Assembly: GCF_029952525.1 (NCBI RefSeq)
Contig: NZ_JASAOF010000016.1
Coordinates: 78,619 to 142,618 of the forward strand
Source: Saccharopolyspora ipomoeae
Lineage (GTDB): Bacteria > Actinomycetota > Actinomycetes > Mycobacteriales > Pseudonocardiaceae
DNA: 64,000 nucleotides
Direction of reading: 5' to 3'
Shown here: piece after piece, positions 1-8,593 of the stretch
How positions within the stretch are numbered: position 1 is the stretch's first letter
Layout of the letters: each line of letters starts with the position of its first letter
The notes under the pieces: model-generated
Database searches by the model: none
What the model saw: only the letters and a program-made list of their open reading frames with translations
What the model was told of the DNA's origin: nothing
Program-made: the position numbers and the translations under genes

Positions 1-642
1 ATGACGCACCTGAGCCTGCCCGAGGAGTTCGTGCTGCTGCTGCACAAGCCCCGCGGCTCCTACTACGCCACCGCCGACCACACCGGCGCCGCCGAGCTGG
101 GCGAGCTGGTGCTCACCGAGCGCTTCGCGCTCACCGACAAGAAGCTGACCGTGCTCGACCCGGCGCCCACCGGCACCGCCTGGATCGACGAGTCCGTCGA
201 TTTCGTGCAGCGCAAAGCGGGACCGAAGGGCAGGCCGCTGGCCGCGACGACGTTCATCCAGAGCCGCCGCAAAGCCCGCGAGCGGCACGCCGAAGCGCTC
301 GTCGAGCGCGGGCTGATGCGCCGCGAGCGGCGGAAGGCGCTGTTCATCCCCTACGACCACTTCACCCCCGATCCGGGGACGCGGGACGCGCTGGCCGCCC
401 GGATCCGGGCCGCCGCGCGCAACGAGGTCCAGCTCGACGAGCGCCTCGCGATGCTGGCCGCGCTGGTGCAGGCCACCGGGCTGCAGACGCACCTCGGCCT
501 GGACAAGGCCGAGCGCAAGCGGCTCAAGGAGATCAGCAAGGGCGAGGAGCTGGGCGGTGCGGTCCGCGACGTCATCGCCCAGACCACGGCCGTGCTCACC
601 GCCGTGACCGTCGCGGGCGGCGCGGCGGCGTCGGGCAGCTGA
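1..642 (+). CDS. GPP34 (GOLPH3-like) family phosphoprotein
   Basis: The 213-residue product begins MTHLSLPEEFVLLL and carries the layout of the actinobacterial GPP34 family: an N-terminal LxLxEELxLLxL-like segment, a short strand with ERFALTDKKLTVLD around residues 40-53, a basic middle (RKARERHAEALVERG) and a C-terminal helical part. Eukaryotic GOLPH3 binds phosphatidylinositol-4-phosphate and Golgi enzymes. Bacterial members have no settled role, so membrane or phosphoinositide association is inference from the family. The ATG is the first base of the window, so the upstream region and any earlier start are not visible, but the length matches the family. The next gene follows after 54 bp on the same strand. 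Confidence 0.85.
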   Translation: MTHLSLPEEFVLLLHKPRGSYYATADHTGAAELGELVLTERFALTDKKLTVLDPAPTGTAWIDESVDFVQRKAGPKGRPLAATTFIQSRRKARERHAEALVERGLMRRERRKALFIPYDHFTPDPGTRDALAARIRAAARNEVQLDERLAMLAALVQATGLQTHLGLDKAERKRLKEISKGEELGGAVRDVIAQTTAVLTAVTVAGGAAASGS

Positions 643-696
643 CCGACTCGCGCCAGGTCCGGACGCGTCCCACCAGTTGGGCATAGGATCGCGCTC

Positions 697-2112
697 GTGG
701 ATCGAGCTGCTGTTGCCAAGACCGTTGACCAAGCCTGGGACCAGGCGATTCTGCCGAGCCTGTCCGAGCTGGTGAGGATTCCCGCGGTGTCGCCGTCGTT
801 CGACGCCGAGTGGGAGACCACCGGGCACCTCGACGCCGCGATCGAGCACGTGCGGGCGTGGATCGACGGCCGGGGCATCGAGGGCGCGGCGATCGAGGTC
901 GTCCGGCTGCCCGGCCGGACGCCGCTGCTGCTGGTGGACGTGCCCGGTTCGGCCGGGGCGCCGGACGAGTCCGCGCTGCTCTACGGCCACCTCGACAAGC
1001 AGCCGCCGGTCGGCGGCTGGTCGGAGGGCCTGGGCCCGTGGACGCCGGTGGTGCGCGACGGCAAGCTCTTCGGCCGGGGCGCCGCCGACGACGGCTACGC
1101 GGGCTACGCGGCGGTGACCGCGATCGAGGCGGTCCGCGCGCACGGCGGCGAGCACGCGCGCTGCGTGGTGCTGCTGGAGACCGGTGAGGAGTCCGGCAGC
1201 CCCGACCTGCCCGCCTACCTGGAGCACCTGCGCGACCGGCTCGGCGCCGTGTCGCTGGTCGTGTGCCTGGACTCGGGCGCGGGCGACTACGAGCGGATGT
1301 GGCTGACCAACTCGCTGCGCGGCATGGTGCAGCTGGAGGTCACCGTGCAGGTGCTCGACTCCGGCCTGCACTCCGGGATCGCCAGCGGCATCGCGCCCAG
1401 CTCGTTCCGGATCATGCGGCAGCTGCTGGACCGCTTGGAGGACTCCGCGACCGGCGAGATCCTGGTTCCGGAGCTCAACGTGGACATCCCGGCCAACCGG
1501 ATCGACGAGGCCCGCTCGGCCGTCGAGGCCGTGCCCGGCATGATCCGCGACTCGGTGCCGTGGCCGGAGGGCGTGCGGCCGGTCGCCGATGACGAGGTCG
1601 AGCTGGCGCTGAACAACACCTGGCGACCGACGCTGTCGATCATCGGCGCGGACGGGCTGCCCAAGCCCGCCGACGCCGGCAACGTGCTGCGGCCGTCGAC
1701 GACGCTGCAGCTGAGCTTCCGGGTGCCGCCGACCGCTGACCCGCAGGCCGCGCTGGACGCGGTGCGCGCGAAGCTGTCCGCCGACGTCCCCTACGGCGCT
1801 CGCGTGACCTTCGGCCACTCGGAGGCCGGACTGGGCTGGAACGCCCCCGACCCGGCCCCGTGGCTGTCGAGCGCGCTGGACGTCGCGAGCGAGGAGATCT
1901 TCGGCGCGGGCTGGCGGACGATGGGCCTGGGCGGTTCGATCCCGTTCATGGGACTGCTGCACGAGGCGTACCCGGACGCGCAGTTCGTGGTCACCGGCGC
2001 CCTCGGCCCGGACAGCAACGCCCACGTCCCGGACGAGAGCCTCGACCTGGCCTTCGCCACCAAGATCACCAGCGCCATCGCCTGCATCCTCGACGCCCAC
2101 GCCACCCGGTGA
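697..2112 (+). CDS. M20 family metallopeptidase (dipeptidase/deacylase)
   Basis: A 471-residue cytosolic hydrolase of the M20/ArgE/DapE superfamily. Metal-ligand motifs are in the expected order: YGHLDKQPP near residue 97 (His and Asp), GRGAADDG near 126-133 (bridging Asp), ETGEESGSP near 161 (catalytic Glu and ligand Glu), CLDSGAG near 190 (ligand Asp) and a C-terminal SNAHVPDE (last His). The lid/dimerisation domain lies between. The substrate is probably a dipeptide or N-acyl amino acid; nothing here fixes it. The GTG start is preceded by TAGGAT seven bases upstream, a likely -10 box, which would give a leaderless or nearly leaderless mRNA. Confidence 0.92.
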   Translation: MDRAAVAKTVDQAWDQAILPSLSELVRIPAVSPSFDAEWETTGHLDAAIEHVRAWIDGRGIEGAAIEVVRLPGRTPLLLVDVPGSAGAPDESALLYGHLDKQPPVGGWSEGLGPWTPVVRDGKLFGRGAADDGYAGYAAVTAIEAVRAHGGEHARCVVLLETGEESGSPDLPAYLEHLRDRLGAVSLVVCLDSGAGDYERMWLTNSLRGMVQLEVTVQVLDSGLHSGIASGIAPSSFRIMRQLLDRLEDSATGEILVPELNVDIPANRIDEARSAVEAVPGMIRDSVPWPEGVRPVADDEVELALNNTWRPTLSIIGADGLPKPADAGNVLRPSTTLQLSFRVPPTADPQAALDAVRAKLSADVPYGARVTFGHSEAGLGWNAPDPAPWLSSALDVASEEIFGAGWRTMGLGGSIPFMGLLHEAYPDAQFVVTGALGPDSNAHVPDESLDLAFATKITSAIACILDAHATR

Positions 2113-2149
2113 CGGGTCGGGGCAGTGCTGGTCAGGAAGCCCCGGGCGC

Positions 2150-2347
2150 TCAGGACTTGGGGATGAGGAGCCAGAGGACGAGGTAGACCACGAACTGGGG
2201 TCCGGGCAGCAGGCAGGAGACCAGGAAGAGGATCCGGACCGTCGTCGGTCGCATCCCGAAGCGGCGGGCGAGGCCCGCGCAGACCCCGGCGATCATCGCC
2301 TCGTCCTTCGGGCGGGACAGGGACTTGTTCTGGTGCATCGTCGTCAT
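2150..2347 (-). CDS. PspC domain membrane protein
   Basis: A 65-residue protein consisting almost only of a PspC domain: a basic, soluble N-terminus (SLSRPKDEAMIAGVCAGLA) followed by a hydrophobic membrane segment ending in VVYLVLWLLIPKS. The motif IAGVCAGLA plus R-x-L-F/V is diagnostic of PspC. PspC proteins respond to envelope stress, and in actinobacteria they often sit as a sensor domain on, or close to, a two-component kinase. This one stands alone. A long hairpin element with a conserved loop (2413-2509) lies 66 bp upstream of the start and would be in or near its 5' leader. Confidence 0.9.
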   Translation of the reverse strand: MTTMHQNKSLSRPKDEAMIAGVCAGLARRFGMRPTTVRILFLVSCLLPGPQFVVYLVLWLLIPKS

Positions 2348-2412
2348 GCCCCCACGATGCGCCGCGCGCCGTCGCGGGACCTCAGGGACGAGCCCTGACC
2401 CCTCCCGGAGAC

Positions 2413-2509
2413 GTCCCCGGCCGTGTGGGCAGTTTTAGCCATGATCAACCATGATCAATGCCCGTTTTGTCCGGACGAATATGGCTAGAACTGTCCAACA
2501 GCCGGGGAC
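2413..2509 (-). repeat. Hairpin element type II, copy 1
   Basis: An outer 9-bp stem pairs 2413-2421 with 2501-2509. An inner 16-bp stem pairs 2427-2442 with 2481-2496 and has two positions that pair only as G.U. The loop carries TGATCAATGCCCGTTTTG followed by TCCGGAC. The same loop sequence, with only transitions, occurs inside a stem of different sequence at 24419-24488. Strand is assigned from the adjacent pspC gene and is uncertain. See findings. Confidence 0.7.
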
Positions 2510-2564
2510 GGCACTCTCGGCGGAGGAGGACCTCAGCGGGAGTCGAGCCGGTGGTGGGGTGTGG

Positions 2565-3029
2565 TTAGCAAGCGGGGGTGTAGGTGCGGGTGGCGAGGAG
2601 CTGGTCCCCGGAGGTGACCTCGACCGTGCTGCGGGCGTTGTTCGGCAGCGGCGTGCTCGCCAGGACCAGGCCCTTGGCACCGACCGAGCCGGAGCCCTTG
2701 GTCTCGCCGTTGACCTTCACCGCGTAGGGCGTCGTCGGGGCGTCCGGGGCCGCGGTGATGCGGTACTCCACCGACGGCGTGTGCGCCGGGTCGGGGAACG
2801 CCGCCGCGAGCATCGGCATCGAACCGACCAGCGCCGACATGTCCTGGCACCGGGCGTCGCCGAGCTGGACCTGGACCGGGGCCGGGGCCGGAGCCGGAGC
2901 GGCCGAAGCGGTAGCCGCGAACGCGGCGGGAACCGCCACCGCCGCGGTGACGGGAACGGCTGCCGCCGCAGTGACGGGAACGGCTGCCGCCGCGGCAGCG
3001 AGAACGAAGGTCAGCGTGCGACCGGGCAT
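2565..3029 (-). CDS. Small secreted protein, function unknown
   Basis: A 154-residue product with a Sec-type signal peptide: MPGRTL, then a long Ala/Val hydrophobic stretch ending near ATASAA at about residue 45. The mature part has two cysteines (ARCQDM and the C-terminal TYTPAC), which could form one disulfide. The signal region contains a 24-bp DNA tandem repeat giving a duplicated VPVTAAAA, so the hydrophobic stretch is probably repeat-expanded. I do not recognise the family. It is transcribed toward pspC and sits behind the GT-C gene on the same strand, 30 bp away. Confidence 0.75.
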   Translation of the reverse strand: MPGRTLTFVLAAAAAAVPVTAAAAVPVTAAVAVPAAFAATASAAPAPAPAPVQVQLGDARCQDMSALVGSMPMLAAAFPDPAHTPSVEYRITAAPDAPTTPYAVKVNGETKGSGSVGAKGLVLASTPLPNNARSTVEVTSGDQLLATRTYTPAC

Positions 3030-3059
3030 CTGCGAAGCACCTCCACGAGAACGAGCGGA

Positions 3060-4727
3060 TCAGCGCCTCGAAGCTAGAGCTCCCCGGGTCAGCGCGACCG
3101 TCCGTTGCCCCCAACGAGCGACACCGGGTAACACGAACCGGTCGCGAGCACCGTCGAGCACTCCCCCGCACGGGTCGTCGATGCCGCCGGCGTGCTCGCC
3201 CCGCGTCGCCAGGGCGGTGCGCACCTTGTCGCGAGCCGGGTCGAGGATCTCGCGGACGATCAGCGCGCACAGCAGCACGACCATCGCGTCCCGGACCAGC
3301 ACCGCGCCCAGGAACCAGTCCTCCGGCAGCCCCTTGTTGGCCGTGCCCAGGTAGTAGTACATGCGCGGCGCCCACACCGCGGCGTCGATGATCATCCAGG
3401 ACAGCAGCAGCCGCCAGCGCGGCAGCGCCAGCACCGCCAGCGGCACCAGCCACAACGAGTACTGCGGGCTCCACACCTTGTTCGTCAGCAGGAACGCCGC
3501 CACCACCAGGAAGCACAGCTGCGCCACCCGCGGCCGCGTCGGCGCGGCCATCGCCAGCCAGCCGACCGCCAGGCAGGCCACCAGGAACAGGCCGAGGCTC
3601 ACCGCGTTGAGCACCACCGGCGTCGCACCCGGCGCCAGGTGACCGTCGAAGCCCTCCCAGGAGGTGAAGTACATCAGCGCGTTGTACAGCGAGTCCGGGT
3701 CGGCGGGACGCGAGCTGTTCAACCGGAAGAACTCGCCCCAGCCGTCCGGGTAGGCCAGCAGGATCGGCACGTTGATCGCCAGCCAGGACAGGGCGGCGGC
3801 CAGCACCGCCCGCATCGCGTCGGGCAGCTTGCCCGCCCGCCAGGCCAGGACCAGCAGCGGGCCGAGGAAGAACAGCGGGTAGAGCTTCGCCGCGCCGCCG
3901 ACGCCGATGAGCACGCCCGCCAGCACCGGTCGTCGTCGCGCCCACGCGAGCAACCCGGCGGTGCCCAGCGCCGTGGCGAGGGTGTCGAAGTTGGTGAAGG
4001 CGTGCGCGAACACCAGCGGGGACACCGCTGCCAGCGCGACGTCCCAGACCCGCCTGCGGGCCAGGAGAACCAGCGCCCAGATCGTCACCAACCAGGCCGC
4101 CGCCAGCCAGAACGAGGTGATGTTGAAGTACAGGACGCTGAGCAGTCCGCCCGGCAACCAGCCGAAACCGGCCAGCGTCGCCCAGCCGTCGGCGGCCCGC
4201 GCGTTGACCCACTGGAAGATCCCGGTCAGCACCGGGTACTCCATGTACCGGGTCTTCTCCTGCGGCGTGCCCTGGTTCTCCACCCAGCCCGTCTTGTACG
4301 GGAACGCGTTGTCGGGCGCGAGATCGCCCATGCCGTAGCGCGGGATGATGTCGGTGTAGCACATGGCGGTGTACTGCTTGCTGTTCCGCCAGTCCAGCTG
4401 CGGCCCGCTGGTCGTGTCGTAGGTGACCTGGCAGGGAGCCTTGAACAGCCACGCCGCCGCCAGCGTCAGCACCGCCAGCAACAGGATCACCCGCAACGGC
4501 GTCCAGAACCACTGCCGCCCCACCTGCGCGTGCCTGCCCAGCGGCCCGCCGATGATCCGGCCGGCCTTGCGGCCGAGCGGTTCGGTCCACGTCGGGGAGA
4601 CCCGGTCGGCTGGGGAGAGCGACGTCGAGTCCACCGCCGCCGCAAGAGCTTTGCCCGACGCTGCCGCCGCACGAGCGTTGCCCGATGGTGCCGCTGCTTC
4701 CGGATCGGCGGTTTCGTTGGTGGACAC
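3060..4727 (-). CDS. GT-C fold mannosyltransferase-like membrane protein (GT87/DUF2029)
   Basis: A 555-residue multi-pass protein resembling the GT87 polyprenyl-phosphate-mannose dependent mannosyltransferases of actinobacteria (PimE-like). After a charged, Ala-rich cytoplasmic N-terminus of ~75 residues come about ten hydrophobic segments. The first extracytoplasmic loop is acidic (DIIPRYGMGDL, then YMEYPVLTGIFQW), as in GT-C enzymes where an Asp is the catalytic base. KLYPLFFLGPLL is the family signature helix. It lies immediately downstream of the class A PBP, as Rv0051 follows ponA1 in M. tuberculosis, which suggests an envelope glycan or glycoprotein role. Start GTG at 4727; acceptor unknown. 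Confidence 0.85.
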   Translation of the reverse strand: MSTNETADPEAAAPSGNARAAAASGKALAAAVDSTSLSPADRVSPTWTEPLGRKAGRIIGGPLGRHAQVGRQWFWTPLRVILLLAVLTLAAAWLFKAPCQVTYDTTSGPQLDWRNSKQYTAMCYTDIIPRYGMGDLAPDNAFPYKTGWVENQGTPQEKTRYMEYPVLTGIFQWVNARAADGWATLAGFGWLPGGLLSVLYFNITSFWLAAAWLVTIWALVLLARRRVWDVALAAVSPLVFAHAFTNFDTLATALGTAGLLAWARRRPVLAGVLIGVGGAAKLYPLFFLGPLLVLAWRAGKLPDAMRAVLAAALSWLAINVPILLAYPDGWGEFFRLNSSRPADPDSLYNALMYFTSWEGFDGHLAPGATPVVLNAVSLGLFLVACLAVGWLAMAAPTRPRVAQLCFLVVAAFLLTNKVWSPQYSLWLVPLAVLALPRWRLLLSWMIIDAAVWAPRMYYYLGTANKGLPEDWFLGAVLVRDAMVVLLCALIVREILDPARDKVRTALATRGEHAGGIDDPCGGVLDGARDRFVLPGVARWGQRTVALTRGALASRR

Positions 4728-4749
4728 GCCCGGATGCTACTTGGCCCGG

Positions 4750-4793
4750 AAAAACCCGAGGGGCACCCGCCGGGTCGGCGGATGCCCCTCGGG
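4750..4793 (-). terminator. Intrinsic terminator of the PBP gene
   Basis: On the minus strand an 11-bp GC-rich stem (4755-4765 with 4783-4793, loop ~17 nt) is followed by a run of T (4750-4754). It lies 16 bp after the PBP stop codon and just before the GT-C gene start, so the latter probably has its own promoter. Confidence 0.8.
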
Positions 4794-4808
4794 ACGAACG
4801 GGATCGGG

Positions 4809-7800
4809 CTAGCCGCCCCAACCCCCGTCGCGCGTGGGCGCGACGTCACCGGGCTGGTCCGGTTCGCTCGTGGACGACTCGCACGGCGGCTCGAAGAACC
4901 CGCCGCAATCACTGCCGCCCCCGCCCGGACGCGTCCGGGTGGCCGTCGGGTCCTGGCTCTCCGACTCGCTCGGCGGCGTCGTCGGGGGCATCGACGACGT
5001 CGGCGGCTCCGAGGACGTCGGAGGCGGCGGCAACGGGATGTCCTCGAACTGACCGATGGTGTCGGTCTTCTTGAACTGCTCGACCTTGAGGCCCTTGTGG
5101 TAGTTGTTCATGAACTGCTGCCACACCATGGCCGGGTACTTGCCGCCGTAGAAGCTGGTGCCCGAGTTGTCCTCCAGCGGCACGTTGCGGCCGTTCTCGC
5201 TGGCCAGCATCGACACCGAGGTGGACAGCTGCGGCGTCGCACCGATCATCCACGCGGTCGCGTTGTCCTTGGTGTCCAGGTACTGGTGGGTACCGGTCTT
5301 GGACATCACCGGCCGGCCGCCTTCGAGACCGCGCTTGGCGTGGTCGGCGACGTCGAACATCGACGCGATGGTGTTGTAGGCCAGCTTCGCGGCCTCCGAG
5401 TCCGACTCGTCGTAGAGGTTCTTGGTCGGCTCGTTGTGGATCTTGATCGCCGGGCCCTCGCGCGGCGTGATCTCCCGGACCATGTGCGGCACGTGCGACT
5501 TGCCCTGGTTGGCCAGCGTCGCGTAGGCGTTCGCCATGTCGATCGGCTTCACCGGGTACATGCCGAGCGCGATACCGGACTGGGTCTGGCCGTCGGCGTT
5601 CTGCAGGGTCTTGGTCTCGCCCTTGCCCGACTTGTAGGCCTCCGGGACGCCCGCGGCGTGCGCTGCCTCGGCCACCGCCGGCGGACCGACCCGGGCGGCG
5701 ATGTTGACGAACACGGTGTTGACCGACTTCGTCATCGCCTCGCGGACGCCGCACCGGTTCGGGATGTCGCAGGCCACGCCCGGGGCGTTGGCGAAGTCCG
5801 TGCCCGCGATCTTCTGCGGGCTCGAACCGTCGTAGAACTCGCCGATGCCCAGGCCCTTGTGCAGACCGGCCAGCACCGCGAACGGCTTGAACGACGAACC
5901 GGGCTCGGTCGGCGCGACCGCCCAGTCGTAGCCGCCGACGTCACCGCCGCCGCCGTAGTAGGCCTTGACCTCGCCCGTCTTGGGCTCGACCGCCACCAGC
6001 GAGGTCTTGATGTTGTCCGGCAGCGTGTTCTCTGCCTGGCTCGTGGCGGCGTCGACCGCGGCCTTCTGGGCCTTCGGGTCGATCGTCGTCTTGATCTTGT
6101 ATCCCTCGCGGGCCAGCGTGTCCTCGTCGTAGCCGGCCTCTTCCAGCTCGCGGAGCACCTGGTCCTTGATCTTGAACTGGTCCGGCGTCAACCGCTTGTC
6201 GATCCGCCAGTCGCTCTGCCCCCGGGTCTCCGGCGGCGTCGTCAGCGGCTCGCGCTCGGAGGCGGGCAGGAACCCGTTCTGGACCATCTGGTCGAGCACG
6301 TAGTTGAACCGCGAGGTCGCCTGCTCCATGTCCTCGCGCGGGTCGTTGCCCTTCGGGCGCTGGACCATGCCCGCCAGGACCGCGGCCTCGCCCGGCGTGA
6401 TCTCGCTGGGCTTCTTGCCGAAGTAGGCGTTGGCCGCCGCCGTGATGCCGTTGGCGCCGCGGCCGTAGTAGGCGGTGTTGAGGTACGACAGCAGGATGTC
6501 GTCCTTGCTGCGCTCGTTGGTGATCTTGAACGCCAGCACGATCTCCTTGACCTTGCGAACGTAGTCGGGGTCCGACTTGTTCAGCTCCAGGTCGAGCTTG
6601 ATGAACTGCTGGGTGATCGTGGAACCACCACCGACGCCGGAGCCGGTGAACATGAAGAACACCGACCGGGCGATGCCCTGGAAGTCGAATCCGGGGTTCG
6701 TGTAGAAGCTCGCGTCCTCAGCGGAGATCGTCGCGTCGCGCAGCGGCTTGGACACCTGGTTGAGGTCGCGCACGACCTCCCGGGACCCGTCCGAGCTCAC
6801 CGTCGCCAGCGGCGAGTCGTCCGCGTAGGTGATCGTGATCGGCTGCTTCATGTTCAGCAGCTTCTGCTCGTCCGGCGCCTCCCAGAAGAGGTAGCCGTAG
6901 ATGAACACGATCGTCGGGATGATCACTCCCGCGGCCGCGGCCACGTAGCAGGCCCTGCGGACGCGCCGCCATATGACGGCGCGCTTGGCTTGAGCGGCAC
7001 TCATGTCGTCGTCCGGATCCTCGCTGTCATCCGTGCCTCGGCCGTCCCCGCCCCGGAAACCGGCGGCGCCGACGTCGGCGGCACCCCCGGCCCTGCGGTC
7101 GCCGAGCGAATCGTTGTCGCCGTACGGGTCGTCATCAAGATCGTCGGCGTAGTAGTTGTACGTCGCCTGATCGGAGTGCGTGAGCAGGTTCGGCTCGCGA
7201 CCGACACCCGCACCAGCGCCGGCTGCTCCAGCAGCACCAGCGGCGGCAGCGGCTCCACCGGCGGCAGCCGCTCCACCGGCCGCCGCGCCGGACGCGCCGG
7301 AGCCTCCCCGGTCATCGCCCGGGGTCTGCGGGATGTTCTGGGTGGGCGCCTCACCGGGCGGCGGCGCGGGGCGGCCGGGGGGAGGCTGCTGGCCGGACGG
7401 GGGCTGGCCCGGACGTCCCGGCGGCGGAGGAGGAGGCGACGGCGAGTAGCTCGTCGCGTCGTCCTCCCCGTTTAACCTGCTGGTCAGCGGTGACGAGCCC
7501 GAACCGGGTGCGGAGTCGTCGTCGAACGACGGCGTCCACGCACCGGTCGTCTCCTCCGGCGCCTCGGCACCGGGTCCACCAGCGCCGGGTCCACCGGCGG
7601 GGGCTCCCTCGGCACCGGGCCACTGCGGCTGTCCGCCGGACGGCGCGCCGGGACGCCCCGGCGGGGGCGGCGGCTGCTGGCCGCCCGCTCCCGGACGGGG
7701 ACCGGGCTGCTGCTCGCCGGGCCACGCGGGACCACCGCTCGGGGGCGGCGGAGGTCCGGACGGGCGCTGCGGCGGCTGGCCCGGGTTCTGCGGCGGGGGT

Positions 7801-7874
7801 GGCGCGGGGCGACCGTCGGGGTTCGGATGCCGGGAGTGGCGGCCCTTGGCGTGGTCGTCACGCTCGTCGTTCAC
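4809..7874 (-). CDS. ponA: Class A penicillin-binding protein (transglycosylase/transpeptidase)
   Basis: A 1021-residue bifunctional peptidoglycan synthase. Order: a ~300-residue Pro/Gly/Ala-rich cytoplasmic tail, one membrane anchor (about 309-330), a GT51 domain beginning with AEDASFYTNPGFDF and GGSTITQQFIKL, and a penicillin-binding transpeptidase domain with SSFKPF (active Ser, near 660), SVN (near 718) and SKTGT (near 855). A Pro/Ser/Thr-rich extracellular tail contains two Cys (DCGGFFEPPC). The first GT51 motif has Asn where many enzymes have His. The cytoplasmic tail includes an Ala/Gly low-complexity tract (7200-7300) that likely varies between strains. Upstream DUF5318 and the downstream GT-C gene match the Rv0049-ponA1-Rv0051 arrangement. 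Confidence 0.95.
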   Translation of the reverse strand: MNDERDDHAKGRHSRHPNPDGRPAPPPPQNPGQPPQRPSGPPPPPSGGPAWPGEQQPGPRPGAGGQQPPPPPGRPGAPSGGQPQWPGAEGAPAGGPGAGGPGAEAPEETTGAWTPSFDDDSAPGSGSSPLTSRLNGEDDATSYSPSPPPPPPGRPGQPPSGQQPPPGRPAPPPGEAPTQNIPQTPGDDRGGSGASGAAAGGAAAAGGAAAAAGAAGAAGAGAGVGREPNLLTHSDQATYNYYADDLDDDPYGDNDSLGDRRAGGAADVGAAGFRGGDGRGTDDSEDPDDDMSAAQAKRAVIWRRVRRACYVAAAAGVIIPTIVFIYGYLFWEAPDEQKLLNMKQPITITYADDSPLATVSSDGSREVVRDLNQVSKPLRDATISAEDASFYTNPGFDFQGIARSVFFMFTGSGVGGGSTITQQFIKLDLELNKSDPDYVRKVKEIVLAFKITNERSKDDILLSYLNTAYYGRGANGITAAANAYFGKKPSEITPGEAAVLAGMVQRPKGNDPREDMEQATSRFNYVLDQMVQNGFLPASEREPLTTPPETRGQSDWRIDKRLTPDQFKIKDQVLRELEEAGYDEDTLAREGYKIKTTIDPKAQKAAVDAATSQAENTLPDNIKTSLVAVEPKTGEVKAYYGGGGDVGGYDWAVAPTEPGSSFKPFAVLAGLHKGLGIGEFYDGSSPQKIAGTDFANAPGVACDIPNRCGVREAMTKSVNTVFVNIAARVGPPAVAEAAHAAGVPEAYKSGKGETKTLQNADGQTQSGIALGMYPVKPIDMANAYATLANQGKSHVPHMVREITPREGPAIKIHNEPTKNLYDESDSEAAKLAYNTIASMFDVADHAKRGLEGGRPVMSKTGTHQYLDTKDNATAWMIGATPQLSTSVSMLASENGRNVPLEDNSGTSFYGGKYPAMVWQQFMNNYHKGLKVEQFKKTDTIGQFEDIPLPPPPTSSEPPTSSMPPTTPPSESESQDPTATRTRPGGGGSDCGGFFEPPCESSTSEPDQPGDVAPTRDGGWGG

Positions 7875-7976
7875 GAGTTGGCCTCCAGGACAGGCGTCGG
7901 GGCGACGCCGGTGATGCGTTCACGTCGGGGGTGCGCCGCATCGGCGCATGCGGTCGTGCCGGGTGCACGAACGATC

Positions 7977-8387
7977 TCACTCCGCTGCAGTCTTGCGTCC
8001 CGAGCGACCGTCGTTCAAGCCGTCGGTCCCGAGAACGTAAGACAGCACCAGGTGGTTCCAGTTACATGTGCGGCACACCTCGACGACGTAGACGTTGAAC
8101 TCCTCGAACAAGGTGGCCATCCGGTCCAGCTCCTCGGGCTTGCGCGCCGATCCGGACGCGTGCTTGAGGGCGTCGCCGAACACCCAGGAGACCTGGGTCA
8201 GCTCTTCCTTCCTGCACACCGGGCAGGTGGTGTCGCTGGGCTCACCGTGGAACTTCGCCGCCTGCAGCAGGTACGGGTCGGCGTCGCAGACCTCCATCAC
8301 CCCGACGCGACCAGCGTGCAACTGCGCCAGCAGCGCTCGGCGCTGCAACGCGTAGTCGACCACTTGCCGTTGGGTCCGCACGACCAC
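7977..8387 (-). CDS. DUF5318 family zinc-ribbon-like protein
   Basis: A 136-residue cytosolic protein recognisable as DUF5318 (Rv0049-like). Two CxxC pairs, TCPVCRKEEL and VCRTCNWNHL, would bind one zinc; between them lies ALKHASGSARKPEELDRM. It precedes ponA on the same strand with a ~100-bp gap, and this pairing is conserved in Mycobacterium. The function is not established, but the linkage hints at a role around peptidoglycan synthesis. The start is one of two closely spaced GTG codons (8387 or 8381). Confidence 0.88.
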   Translation of the reverse strand: MVVRTQRQVVDYALQRRALLAQLHAGRVGVMEVCDADPYLLQAAKFHGEPSDTTCPVCRKEELTQVSWVFGDALKHASGSARKPEELDRMATLFEEFNVYVVEVCRTCNWNHLVLSYVLGTDGLNDGRSGRKTAAE

Positions 8388-8496
8388 AGGGTACGTGCCG
8401 CCCCGACGCGCTCCATGCGCCGTTCAGGGCAGGCGGGCACCCCCGGCGTCACGTGCGGTGATGCCGAACACCCCCGGCACCGCTCGACCGCGTGGT

Positions 8497-8520
8497 CCGA
8501 TATATCGGCGCGATATAATC
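8497..8520 (+). promoter_or_regulatory. Candidate PadR operator upstream of padR-ino1
   Basis: CCGATATATCGG (8497-8508) is a perfect 12-bp palindrome, followed at once by CGCGATATAATC, which repeats the GATATA core. It lies 86 bp upstream of the padR start in an unusually AT-rich patch for this genome. PadR proteins bind such dyads in their own promoters, so autoregulation of the padR-ino1 unit is a reasonable inference. The GATATAAT part could also serve as a -10 box. Confidence 0.55.
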
Positions 8521-8593
8521 CGCCGGGTGACCCGGTCGGCGTTGACAGTCCTTATTATTCGCGGCGCCTATTAGACGCTGGTGGGAGGTGCAG

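Noticed and set aside
3192..7475. A 1427-codon open frame on the plus strand opposite the GT-C and PBP genes
   Set aside because: High-GC third-position bias leaves antisense frames open. The product is Arg/Gly/Val low complexity with no domain, while the minus-strand genes have clear families.
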